16,105 bases of DNA from Chalciporus piperatus (Eukaryota > Basidiomycota > Agaricomycetes > Boletales > Boletaceae), in assembly GCA_038093975.1 (NCBI GenBank), contig JBBPTG010000403.1, forward strand, positions 1 to 16,105, written 5' to 3'. This document shows, piece after piece, positions 8,330-16,105 of the stretch (position 1 is the stretch's first letter; each line of letters opens with the position of its first letter). The notes under the pieces were generated by a model. It made no database searches. It was given only the letters and a program-made list of their open reading frames with translations, and had not been told where the DNA came from. Position numbers and translations under genes: made by a program.

Positions 8330-8419
8330 ATGCCCGGGGTGAACAATCTTCAGGTCGCCGCTGCTCCGCCAGCAAATGGGATACCATGGATGAATCAAGC
8401 TCCACTCATCGAAATCTGA
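8330..8419 (+). pseudogene. 3'-terminal coding scrap of the Ty3 element
   Basis: A short open stretch from ATG 8330 to TGA 8417-8419 reads NNLQVAAAPPANGIPWMNQA and then PLIEI before the stop. It sits 21 bp before a polypurine tract and an LTR start, which is where the last codons of a Ty3 pol normally lie. The family identity is inferred from position only. Confidence 0.5.
8348..8368 (+). repeat. 21-bp direct repeat, right copy
   Basis: Identical to 7292-7312, 1,056 bp apart. It could be a duplicated peptide module, or the footprint of a recombination or insertion that repeated this segment. Confidence 0.9.
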
Positions 8420-8440
8420 TCGTCTAGGAATACGATCCAT

Positions 8441-8453
8441 AGAGAGGGGGTAG
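8441..8453 (+). promoter_or_regulatory. Polypurine tract of the Ty3 element
   Basis: The sequence agagagggggtag lies immediately before TGTTACGAACAC. A purine run abutting a TGTTACG LTR start is the usual plus-strand priming site of Ty3/gypsy elements. Confidence 0.75.
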
Positions 8454-8930
8454 TGTTACGAACACTCCATTCTCTTATCCTAATCATGCCTACACTCCAT
8501 CACACTTAACTAGGTTTCTCTTTGTTCTTGAACTTAGTTGTTTCTCTTTTCCTCTTCCTTTTCCTTTTCCCTTTCCTTTTCCTTTTGTTATCTTATCTCA
8601 TCGCATCATGTGACATACTTACATAAGATAGGTCTAGACCTCCGCTTACTAACTGATGACTCATAGCTCACTCGTCAGCATCAGTCAGCATTACTCACCA
8701 TATGACTCACACTTACTCATTCCGCAGTAGCGCTAGTTACGCCATTGGCTAGTAGTCAGTATGAGTCATACCTAGTCACACACCATAAGGTTTAACCACA
8801 ACATGTACAAACATTGTCAATAGTATGTAAACCTGGGTTGACAAGCACTGGACTTCCCAGTCTTGTTCTCCTGGAGTTTCCTCATCAAACCTCAGCCAAG
8901 TGCATCGGCTCTCTATTGTCTAGTGTGAGT
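8454..8930 (+). repeat. 3' LTR of the dead Ty3 element, right end not resolved
   Basis: It begins TGTTACGAACACTCC after the polypurine tract. It includes a long CT tract (about 8527-8590) and a cluster of TGACTCA-type sites. No matching CGTAACA end is visible before the sequence runs into the inverted gag remnant at 8932, so the LTR is probably truncated there. No partner 5' LTR is present upstream of 3491. Confidence 0.65.
8657..8768. promoter_or_regulatory. Cluster of three TGACTCA (Gcn4/AP-1-type) sites in the LTR
   Basis: Perfect TGACTCA at 8657-8663 and 8703-8709, and TGAGTCA at 8762-8768. In fungi this heptamer is the binding site of Gcn4/CPC1-type bZIP activators. Position in the presumed U3 part of an LTR suggests an enhancer; function is inferred. 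Confidence 0.45.
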
Positions 8931-8931
8931 C

Positions 8932-9724
8932 TTAGCTCTTTGCTGAGTTGAGTTGTTTCACAAGGTCGTCGAAGCTTTGCTCATCAGCGTTGGTGCTGAT
9001 TTGCGCCTGATAGTAAACTTTGTAGTCTACTGCCTTTTTCAAAATTTCTTTCACATGAGGGTCTGCGATTTCTGACTCGTCTTTTAGCAACGCAAAGTCT
9101 TGTAAGAAGATATCTATAGGCTTTCCAGCCGGTTTGTAAGCTTCTAACTTCCTGAGGCTCTCATGAGCGAGAACATCAATCTGGAAGTAGTTCTTGACAA
9201 GATCTTGGAAATCTTTCCAATCTGGCCATGCGTCAACCCCTGGGACCATGTGGTCTGTTCCTTTCTGCCTGTTCTTCTTCTTCCGTAGGTCTGATGAGGG
9301 GAGGCGGTGGCTGCAATTCTCGACGTGATAACTCCTCGATTGTCAATTGCACAAACCCGGCTGCTTTTCCCTCAAGACGTGAGAGAACCGCCAAGCTGTG
9401 AACCTTGTTGTTCTTCCAGGTATGGACAGGCTGCCAGGCATTAACCTGTGCCCACCATAGCCGGAACTTGGTGTGATCACCATCCCATTTCCCAGGGTCG
9501 GCAACCTTTTTGGACACTGAGTCCGAATTATCTGAGTGTAACGGCTTCAGAGTGGCAGTAAGGGCAATGATAGGGTCACAAGGATCTTCCATCAGAGATT
9601 TGGGAGAAGTGGGTGGTGGTGGTATACGAGGGGAAGAGGAGCAGGAGCTTTCGGATGAGGAATGAAAATGTTGTGGCGGATTTTGGTATTCTTGATTTTC
9701 CTAAGTGTCTAGCTCTGCTGACAT
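8932..9724 (-). pseudogene. Gag of the second Ty3-like element, left copy, broken
   Basis: This is the inverted homologue of the open gag at 15271-16105. The ATG is at 9724-9722, but codon 8 is TAG (9703-9701). The frame then continues through a second Met (9592) into KKVADPGKWDGDHTKFRLWW and VHSLAVLSRLEGKAAGF, up to a stop at 9233. A frameshift around 9235-9265 moves it to another frame, which carries WPDWKDFQDLVKNYFQIDVL, the LRKLEAYKPAGKPIDIFLQ helix and a KKAVDYKVYYQAQ block to 8932. Homology with the right copy fades after DEQ, and the end abuts the LTR of the older Ty3 element. The fold is the capsid-type Gag of Ty3 elements. Confidence 0.85.
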
Positions 9725-10411
9725 GTATTCTTACTGAACCCTATCTTCCAAGGGACGACAGACACGAGGACGGAGGAAATATTTTTTCGAGTGGAGGTAA
9801 TACCTGCGACGCTTAAGGGAATCTTGGCAGACCTTCTGAGGATGTTTCCCAGAATCTGATTCGATTTTACACATATACTACTCTCAAGCTTCTATCCTTG
9901 AGCAGCAGCGAAAGCTATCGTGATACAAGATTTATTTATTTGTTTTCTATTTTTGTACCTTGGCGGTGCTGCCGGCTTACTTTGCTACGTATGACTCAGC
10001 CAAGGGGGCGGTGATGCGCGTTTCCCTTGTCGTTCTTTACTATTGGGCACCACCACAACACGGTCGTCGAAAATCAAATACTACATAAGAGGGTAACAGA
10101 AACAGGGCACTAAAGGCTGACACAAATGAAGAGAATAGCCAGATGGCGAATGCGTGACGTCAACGGGCGATCACGCAAACCTGGATTGTGTCTACAGTCA
10201 GAGGGTTGGTGCCTGAGCGGGCCCCAAGACGTCTCGAACGATCACAAAGCCCCTAGTGCACTATGGGGTACAGCAACATTATCCTTATTTAGACAGTGGA
10301 CGACCGTATTATGCAGCAGTGGATGGAGTGGCTTTCTTCTAGTGTGTCAACGGTCAAACGACCAACTCTTTAGCCCTAGAGTCCGGGCGGTGTGTTCAAG
10401 TCTAATCCCAG
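9725..10411 (-). other. Leader between left LTR and gag
   Basis: About 690 nt of untranslated leader, complementary over its length to 14563-15270. It retains TGACTCA (9992-9998) and a full palindromic TGACGTCA (10155-10162), both also present in the other copy. No conserved ORF was seen. Confidence 0.7.
10394..10410 (-). promoter_or_regulatory. Primer-binding-site candidate of left copy
   Basis: One base after the LTR end (CATAACA, 10418-10412) the minus strand reads TGGGATTAGACTTGAAC. A TGG start is expected of a site complementary to a tRNA CCA end. The rest does not line up with a normal T-arm spacing, so the primer tRNA cannot be named. Confidence 0.45.
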
Positions 10412-10865
10412 TGTTATGATGTAGTCAAAACACAGCAGGGACTTAGGTCACACTAGACCTTACAAAGGAATAAGCTGGATACTAAAACTTAATTGCAGTG
10501 AAGCAACAAATGGATTGGACTGGGGTCTGTGATAAGTACAGGGCTACTTATATACTATTGAGATGTGCGCACAGACCAACAGCCGAATAAAAAAAACACA
10601 AAGGAAGAGATAGATAGGGTAAATGCAATGATGATAAGAAAAGGTACCAGGCATGGACTAGGGTCTAGGCCATGACATCATTGCTGACTCATCTGAGTCT
10701 GGACCTTTGTCATGTGACCTGATTATGTAATAGTTTTATGTAATGCTACAGGGACTACCAGAGCAGATAAAGATGAATCCCGCTTGACCCCTAACTTGTA
10801 GACAAAGTCCAGTATTTGAATACCGTTGTAGGCAAAAGTTTGAAAAGTTTTTAAATACTATAACA
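10412..10865 (-). repeat. LTR of second Ty3-like element, left copy (454 bp)
   Basis: On the minus strand it runs TGTTATAGTATTT (from 10865) to CATAACA (10412), with TGTTAT/ATAACA short inverted ends. It matches the LTR at 14107-14562 at roughly nine bases in ten by eye. It contains a TATA box (10547-10554), TGACTCA (10685-10691) and TGACATCA (10673-10680). It sits inside a tyrosine recombinase gene remnant. Confidence 0.85.
10547..10554 (-). promoter_or_regulatory. LTR TATA box, left copy
   Basis: TATATAAG on the minus strand, conserved with 14418-14425, about 310 nt into the LTR. Transcription would start about 30 nt downstream and run towards gag. Confidence 0.6.
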
Positions 10866-11269
10866 GTCTTGGTGAGAGGTTTGTGACCTTTGCCATTGCG
10901 GTAGGCAAAGAGCGGGCCGTCAAGAGGAGGAGAGTTAATTGTCACATGGTTATCAAAAGCTAAGTGGGGGTCTGATGGGCTGCTCTGTCTGGCCCAATTG
11001 ATGTCTTTGCCATTCGATGCTGATTTTGACTTGGGTAGATGAAAGTTGGTGACTTTGTTTCCTTGGCGATCACGCTCAACCCTCACGTCAGATGGTTTGA
11101 CATGATAGGATCAGTTGAAAGAATCAAAGTTTTTGACCGTGAGTTCGCCCATGCGAGCTGTTGCATAGAATGTGGTGGTGAGACAGGCAAAGACAGCAAC
11201 GTGGCACAAGGAATGGCACCAAATTTGGGAAGCCGACCGGCCAGCCAATTGCTGAAATTGTTGGGTCCG
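10866..11269 (-). pseudogene. Tyrosine recombinase ('DNA breaking-rejoining enzyme') remnant, interrupted by LTR
   Basis: The minus strand reads HVAVFACLTTTFYATARMGE, then LTVKNFDSF, a TGA stop (11113-11111), SYHVKPSDVRVERDRQGNKV, FHLPKSKSASNGKDINWARQ, SSPSDPHLAFDNH and GPLFAYRNGKGHKPLTK. There it is cut by the LTR start at 10865. This is the catalytic-domain pattern of the tyrosine recombinases that are common in basidiomycete elements. The first catalytic Arg would lie in ATARMGEL and the beta-hairpin Lys in HLPKSKSA. The HxxR and Tyr boxes would follow KPLTK and are lost. A second in-frame stop (TAG, 11272-11270) bounds the recognisable part; sequence further upstream to about 11370 is not recognisable. 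It is probably from a DIRS-like or Crypton-like element, on the same strand as, but separate from, the element at 1-2299. Confidence 0.75.
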
Positions 11270-11639
11270 CTACTGGCCAGCCAATGTTGGCCCAGATAAG
11301 TTGCTTGGTAAAGTGACTGGTGGGCCGAAATGGGTGGTTGGCAAACCATCCATGGGCCCATTGGCAAATTTTGATTTTGGCAAACTGATGAATAAATATT
11401 AGTTGCCTTCGGTAACTGTGTGTTTGCTATCAGTGTAAATAGTCTCAGTGTTGTTTCGCTAGATGTTTTCGGAGTTCAGTGAGTTCACTGTGTGTTTGCT
11501 ATTTGTTTCACTGGATGTTTTCGGAGTTCAGCAAGTTCGGTGTCTTGCTGGATCACCTTAAATGCTTTGCTGGATGTATTCAGTGATGAATTTTGTTGGT
11601 CCATCATAATTGATCTTCAGTGATTTGCTCATTGGGTAT
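11270..11639. repeat. Unassigned stretch with short direct repeats
   Basis: No gene seen. ACTGTGTGTTTGCTAT occurs at 11415 and 11487, and GATGTTTTCGGAGTTCAG at 11462 and 11514, giving two unequal tandem units. Repeats of tggc/ggcc type (about 11230-11370) are also visible. It lies between the recombinase remnant and the larger tandem array. Confidence 0.6.
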
Positions 11640-12730
11640 GTTTGACTGTATACTTTGCCATAGGCGAAAATTTTCGCCGAAAAACATTGGCACCATGTTT
11701 GACACATTCTCAGCATGCCAAGGCATTAATTTTGCTGTGGGTTGCGACTCAAATTTCACTTCCAGCGTGATTTCTGTGTTGAGAAGCAAGTTCGGGCAAT
11801 GTAAGAAATTGAAGATCATAGGGAAGATTTTTCGCCAAGACTTATCAGCGCCAAAATTAACACATTTTCGGCATGCCAAGGCATTAATTTTGCCCTTGGT
11901 CACCACCGAGATTTCACTTCCACAGTGATTTTTCTAATTTATATTGAAGTTGAGCTAGATTGTCAATGGAATACTATAGGCGAGACTTTTCGTTGAGACA
12001 CATGGGCGCCAAGCTTAACACATGGCCAACGTACCCTCGGCATGCCAAGTGATTACTTTTGCCGAAGGTTATTACAGAAATTCTATCACCAAAGTGATTT
12101 TTGTGTTTTAGAGAGTACCTAGATTAATGGAGAATACAGGTACTATGAGTGAAATTCATTGCCGAAAAAAATCGGCGATATTTCTGATATAACCTTGGCA
12201 TGCTGAGCCACAACTTTTGCCAAAGGTTTCCACTGAAATTCAATCACCAAAGTCATTTCTGTGCTTTGGAGAGTATTTGGATTAATGGAGCATACAAGTA
12301 CTATAAGCGAAATTCATTGCTGAGCAAACCTGGCGCGATATCCGCCACACCCTCGGCATGCTGAACATTCAATCGTGCTGGATGTTGTTACTGAAATTTC
12401 ACTACCAGAGTGATTATCAGTACGGTATGCACTAGAATATGTAGGTAATTTGAGTGTACAAGGCCTACAAGTGGAAATCATCACAGAGTAAAATCAGCAT
12501 TGGCAACATACCCTCGGCATACCAAGCCATCAATTACACCGGAGGTTATCCCTGAAATTTCAATCCCAGAGTAATTATCAGTGAATGTAGAGTATTTAGA
12601 TGATTGGAGTATACAAGGCCTACAAGTGAAAATCATCGCTGAGTAAAATCAGAGATCTCGACGGTGGCAGCCTCCAGTGTGATTGATGGCTCGGCATGCT
12701 GATGTTATGTTGCCAATGTCACCAGTGAGT
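11640..12730. repeat. Diverged tandem array, about seven units of 158-177 bp
   Basis: Each unit carries a core CGGCATGCCAAG (or close) followed by ATTAATTTTGCC, then GAAATTTCA, AGTGATTTCTGTG and a GAGTATTTGGATTAATGGAG-like tail. Core positions are about 11711, 11869, 12038, 12196, 12354, 12515 and 12692, so spacings are 158, 169, 158, 158, 161 and 177. Many units can form a small hairpin (CCTCGGCA with TGCCGAAGG, or CCAAGGCA with TGCCCTTGG). ORFs across it are by-products of the repeats. It may be a satellite-like block or subterminal repeats of an unseen element. Confidence 0.85.
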
Positions 12731-12774
12731 TTCAATCATTGTAGGCCTTGTACACTCCAATCACCTGAATACTC
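12590..12774. repeat. Inverted repeat at the end of the tandem array
   Basis: Bases 12590-12628 (GAGTATTTAGATGATTGGAG onward) are the near complement of 12737-12774, with a spacer of about 108 bp. The motif ACAAGGCCTACAAGTG is shared with the unit at about 12456. An inverted last unit of the array explains it. Confidence 0.85.
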
Positions 12775-12886
12775 TATATATACTGTTACGGTTCATTACG
12801 GTTCTCTCACCTTCACAGACACTCTTCGGACTTCAACACTTCGTTCATTTGATCTTATCTAATCTCTCTCATCTTTCTTATCAGAC
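12775..12886 (+). promoter_or_regulatory. Promoter-like segment: TATA plus pyrimidine-rich initiator region
   Basis: TATATATA at 12775-12782 follows the inverted repeat. A CT-rich stretch ends in an ATG at 12887 within TCAGACATG. This resembles a fungal core promoter and leader, but no recognisable gene follows. Confidence 0.3.
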
Positions 12887-14106
12887 ATGTGCTCATTCAC
12901 TTGCACTCTTCGCATGGTCGCCCCTTATGGTTATATCCCTTCTCATGCTGTAGGGAATGCATATTCCCTATGCTTACAGCCGGCGTTCTACCCTCATTTC
13001 CCATCCTTAACATTCCTCGGCATTTTTCCTTCCTTTCCGTTTACGTCTCAGCTTCTTCTGCCGCATATCCAACTTTCCGTCCCTATCAGGTTCCGTTCCT
13101 GTGGTCCCGTGCGTGCACGAGAATGACGGATCCTTTGTCTTGTTCACAGGTATCATCCTCCGTGTCCCCGGAAACCGTTGTCCAGGTCTGATATGATTCG
13201 CTGGTAAGTTTTCCTTCCATGCATGATCTCTAACCTCACTACGCTTCCTTACTGCCGTACTTTCCTCACTTTCTACTCATTTCTTTTCATCTTGTTATCT
13301 ATTCTGTCTATACTTAGGCCGGTACTGTCACTTAGCGTTCTGTCACTATCAGAGTCTCAGGTATGCCCGGACTATAAAAGACTGTACTTTGCTTATTCTG
13401 AATCGACCTTTCTTTTCTGCACGCAACAACCTCTCCCTCTAAAACTCCGGAACCTTCGTCAACACTTTCCGTCCATTTCCACCTTCGTTCCATTAGACCT
13501 AACAGCAAGGAAGTGGTTCGAAATATCCATTTGTTCGTATGGAACATCATTTTCCAGTTCTTCAACAGATTGGTGCGCTGGAAATGTGTTCCTTTTCTCG
13601 TCTTCATTCCCTGGAATCCCTTTAGGGTCGAACTAATCATATCCTTCTTAATCTTTTGCTACTGACCTTCTCGGGATTTCTATTCCTACAGAGGATTTAG
13701 CTTTCTTACAATGCACTGCCTTACCTTGACAGTTAATCTCCGTGCTGCGCATGGCTATGCCACAGCCTTTCACCTCATGTATTTCATCTCCGATATCTCG
13801 ACTGTGTTCACTGCATCAGAAAAAAACCCCTATGCCATAACAGGTCATTTGTGCTGCTATGGTGCACAAGGGGAAAAATATCTAGTACAATGTCTGATAA
13901 GAGTACTTGCTAGACCAATTGTTGAGTAAATAAGAAGAACAATTGTCTAGTACATTGTTGGACTTCCATTCTGATGGCCACTGGGATGAACCAGAAGCTA
14001 AAGGTATTAGTTGACAGGTTTGTCGTATAGTTTTAACAGAAACTATGTCTCCCTGAACAACAGCGGGCAAGTGAGAGGATGGATGCAAAGGAGCAGGTTT
14101 GGAAAC
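12887..14106. other. Unassigned pyrimidine-rich DNA, possible transcribed non-coding or decayed gene
   Basis: ORFs of 79 codons (12887-13126) and up to 137 codons (13223-13636) lack recognisable domains and are rich in Phe, Ser, Pro and Leu, as CT-rich DNA would give. Splice-like signals exist on the plus strand: GTAAGT at 13204, and a branch-like TACTGAC about 13661 followed by CCTACAG ending near 13691. Short near-palindromic CTAGTACAATGT/CTAGTACATTGT elements lie at about 13880 and 13948. I cannot name a product. Confidence 0.3.
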
Positions 14107-14279
14107 TGTTATAGTATTTAAAAACTTTTCAAACTTTTGCCTACAACGGTATTCGAACTCTGGACTTTGTCTACAACTTAGGGGTCAAGCCGGATTCATC
14201 TTAATCCGCTCCGGTAGTCCCTGTAGCATTACGTAAACTATTACATAATCAGGTCACGTGACAAAGGTCCAGACTTAGA

Positions 14280-14298
14280 TGAGTCAGCAATGATGTCA
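14280..14298. promoter_or_regulatory. Paired bZIP-type sites in the right LTR
   Basis: TGAGTCA (14280-14286) and TGATGTCA (14291-14298), about 125 bp upstream of the TATA box. Both are conserved in the left LTR (10685-10691 and 10673-10680). Binding is inferred from consensus only. Confidence 0.4.
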
Positions 14299-14417
14299 TG
14301 GCCTAGACCCTAATCCGTACCTGGTACCTTTTCTTATCTATCGTCCCAGTTACCTTATCTATCTTTCCATTTACGATTTCCTTATTTGGCTGTTGGTCTG
14401 TGCGCACTTCTCAATAG

Positions 14418-14425
14418 TATATAAG
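14418..14425 (+). promoter_or_regulatory. LTR TATA box, right copy
   Basis: TATATAAG, in a block that is almost identical in both LTR copies (through CCCTGTACTTATCACAGACC). It marks the U3/R region and would drive gag. Confidence 0.65.
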
Positions 14426-14562
14426 TAGCCCTGTACTTATCACAGACCCCAGTCTAATCCATTTGTTGCTTCACCGCAATTAAGCTTTAGTACTCAGCAT
14501 ATTCCTTCGCAAAGGCTTAGTGTTGCCTTAAGTCCCCGCTGTGTTGTGACTCAGTCATAACA

Positions 14563-15270
14563 CTTGGATTAGACTTGAAAACACCGCCTGGACTCTAAGG
14601 CTAAAGAGTTGGTCAAGAAGACCGTTTGTGTACGTGACACACAGGAGACCGCAACTCCATCCACTGCTGCATATACGGCCGTCCGCCGTTATAAATTGGA
14701 TAACGTTGCTGTTCCCCATAGTGCACTAGGGGCTTTTTCGTGGTTCGAGACGTCTTGGGGTCTGCGCAAGCACTAGCCCTCTGACTGTAGACACCACGCA
14801 GGTTCGTGTGATCACCTGTTGACGTCACACATTCGCCTTTTGGCTTTTCATTTCGTTTGGGCCAGCCTTTAGTGCCCCGTCTCTGTTACCCTCAGTACTA
14901 TAGCATTTTGTTCGAAGACCGGATTGGGATCGTGCCCAATTGCGAAGGACGACAAGGGAAAAGCGCGTCGCCGCCCCCTTGGCTGAGTCATACGTAGCAA
15001 CGTAAGCCGGCAGCACCGCCGAGGTACAAAAATAGAAAACAATAAAAAATAGTATCCTGTATTACGATAGCTTTTGCTGCTGCTCGAAAATAGAAGTTTG
15101 AGAGTAGTGTATGTGTAAAATCAAATCAGATCTTGGGAAAATTCCTCAGAAGGTCTGCCGAGATTCCGATAAGCGTCGCAGGTATTACCTCCGCTCGAAA
15201 AAATATTTTCTTCGTCCTCGTGTCTGTCATCCCCAGAGAACCTTTGGAAGATAGGGTTCAGTAAGGATAT
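14563..15270 (+). other. Leader between right LTR and gag, with primer-site candidate at its start
   Basis: About 700 nt without a conserved ORF. The primer-site candidate is at 14564-14580 (TTGGATTAGACTTGAAA), with one difference near its start and one at its end from the left copy. It contains TGACGTCA (14820-14827) and TGAGTCA (14984-14990), both shared with the other copy. Confidence 0.65.
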
Positions 15271-16105
15271 ATGTCAGCAGAGTTCTTAGATCAAGATCCA
15301 CAAGCTCAGGGTTACAGATCTCCCCCACGTCACTTCCCTTCCTCATCCGAAAGTTCACACCCCCCTACTCCCCGTCCCGAAACTCCGATGGCAGATCCAG
15401 TAGATCCCATCGTTGCTCTCACCGCCGCTCTGAAGGCGCTCATATCAGACAATTCGGACTCCGTGTCCAAAAAAGTTGCCGACCCGGGAAAATGGGATGG
15501 TGACCGCACCAAATTCCGTCTGTGGTGGGCGCAGGTTAACGCCTGGCAGTCCGTCCATACGTGGAAAAACAACAAGGTTCGATGCCTCGCCGTACTCTCA
15601 CGGTTAGAAGGAAAAGCGGCTGGGTTCGCCCAGATGACAATAGAAAAATGGTCTCGATACGAATTGCTACCACCGCCACCAGTAGAAGGCGAAGCAGAGG
15701 AACCGGTTCGAGAACCCTTGGGACTACTAGCATGGCCCACGTGGACAATATTTTTACATCTCCTCAAATCACATTTCCAGATTGACGTCCTCGCTCATGA
15801 GAGTCTCCGGAAATTGGAAGCATTGAAGCAGGCTGGGAAACCTGTGGACATCTTCCTTCAGGAGTTTGAATTGTTGAAAGCGGAATCAGAGATAGAAGAC
15901 GCTCATGCCAAAGAGCTTCTGAAAAAGGCAATAGATTACAAAATCTATTATCAGGCGCAAATCAACACCAATGTTGATGAGCAAAATCTGACCAACACGA
16001 TCGACACCTACCGAAAGTTGGGTCGAACTTTCGAACGTATCGTCGTTGAACGCGGTGCTCCAGTTCGTCAGGCACCCGCGACTGCGCCAAGGCCTTCATC
16101 GTCAT
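15271..16105 (+). CDS. Ty3-like Gag, open, 3' end beyond window
   Basis: The frame is open for 278 codons from ATG 15271 to the window edge. A TAA lies two codons upstream, so this is the first possible Met. Residues 1-40 are Ser/Pro-rich. The capsid-type region spans about 70-240: KKVADPGKWDGDRTKFRLWW, AVLSRLEGKAAGF, the WPTWTIFLHLLKSHFQIDVL block, LRKLEALKQAGKPVDIFLQE and KKAIDYKIYYQAQ. A basic, Pro/Ala/Ser-rich tail starts near 255. A zinc knuckle and pol would be expected beyond the edge. Gag would assemble the cytoplasmic virus-like particle. It lies downstream of an intact LTR and leader, and has no stop or frameshift, unlike its inverted homologue at 8932-9724. Assignment to Ty3-like rather than Copia-like rests on the capsid pattern. 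Confidence 0.85.
   Translation, partial: MSAEFLDQDPQAQGYRSPPRHFPSSSESSHPPTPRPETPMADPVDPIVALTAALKALISDNSDSVSKKVADPGKWDGDRTKFRLWWAQVNAWQSVHTWKNNKVRCLAVLSRLEGKAAGFAQMTIEKWSRYELLPPPPVEGEAEEPVREPLGLLAWPTWTIFLHLLKSHFQIDVLAHESLRKLEALKQAGKPVDIFLQEFELLKAESEIEDAHAKELLKKAIDYKIYYQAQINTNVDEQNLTNTIDTYRKLGRTFERIVVERGAPVRQAPATAPRPSSS

Larger units (their letters stand above)
14107..14562 (+). repeat. LTR of second Ty3-like element, right copy (456 bp)
   Basis: It runs TGTTATAGTATTT to CATAACA and is the inverted homologue of 10412-10865. It contains TGAGTCA (14280-14286), TGATGTCA (14291-14298) and a TATA box (14418-14425). It is followed by a primer-site-like TGG and the leader to the open gag, so it is the 5' LTR of an element whose 3' part lies outside the window. 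Confidence 0.85.

Noticed and set aside
11604..11928. ORFs of about 100 codons on both strands inside the tandem array
   Set aside because: They repeat the same peptide because of the DNA repeat unit and break in other units.
13332..13640. 102-codon minus ORF and 137-codon plus ORF over the same bases
   Set aside because: No recognisable motif in either; CT/GA-rich composition keeps both open. Left as unassigned.
15330..15767. 145-codon minus ORF and 74-codon plus ORF overlapping the right gag
   Set aside because: The +1-frame gag from 15271 shows clear homology to the inverted copy and capsid motifs, so these are shadows.
1..16105. tRNA, rRNA or host protein-coding gene
   Set aside because: No cloverleaf-like A/B-box pair, rRNA core or non-transposon protein domain was recognised on either strand.

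Overview
The window looks like repeat-rich, non-genic DNA from a filamentous fungus, most likely an agaricomycete basidiomycete. I base this on the style of the retroelement proteins: a basidiomycete-type Gag-like/zinc-knuckle/RT set, a 'DNA breaking-rejoining enzyme' tyrosine recombinase, and fungal Ty3-like gag and pol. I see no host gene, tRNA or rRNA that I can defend. Almost everything is retroelement or non-autonomous transposon sequence, at several stages of decay and nested into itself.

Region 1 (1-2299, minus strand, GC-rich) is the best-preserved unit. It is the front part of a DIRS-like retroelement: a 301-codon Gag-like ORF, a two-knuckle zinc-finger ORF, and a reverse transcriptase that runs off the left edge with a VDD catalytic motif. 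All three frames are free of internal stops. The first two ORFs can be joined in phase by a 152-nt intron with good splice signals. The RT follows the zinc-knuckle ORF after a one-base shift. Upstream lies a 20-bp minisatellite (2801-2920).

Region 2 (3491-about 8930, plus strand, AT-richer) is a dead Ty3/gypsy element. It has a gag remnant (3491-4174), a protease-RT remnant (4891-6502), scraps of unrecognised and terminal coding sequence, a polypurine tract (8441-8453) and an LTR starting at 8454. Two related hAT-like elements of about 690 bp (4195-4882 and 6503-7193) are inserted in it. RNase H and integrase are missing.

Region 3 (8932-16105) holds two copies of a second Ty3-like element arranged head to head. 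Each has an LTR (10412-10865 minus; 14107-14562 plus), a leader of about 700 nt and a gag. The left gag is broken. The right gag is open for 278 codons to the window edge. Together they form a large inverted repeat with arms of about 1.9 kb around a 3.24-kb spacer. The left LTR interrupts a tyrosine-recombinase gene remnant (10866-11269 minus). The rest of the spacer contains a diverged tandem array of about 160-bp units (about 11640-12730), an inverted repeat, a TATA-bearing pyrimidine-rich segment with splice-like signals, and unassigned DNA.

There is no joint pathway. The story is one of nested insertions: an apparently young DIRS-like copy, a medium-age Ty3 pair, and an old, heavily mutated Ty3 copy and recombinase.
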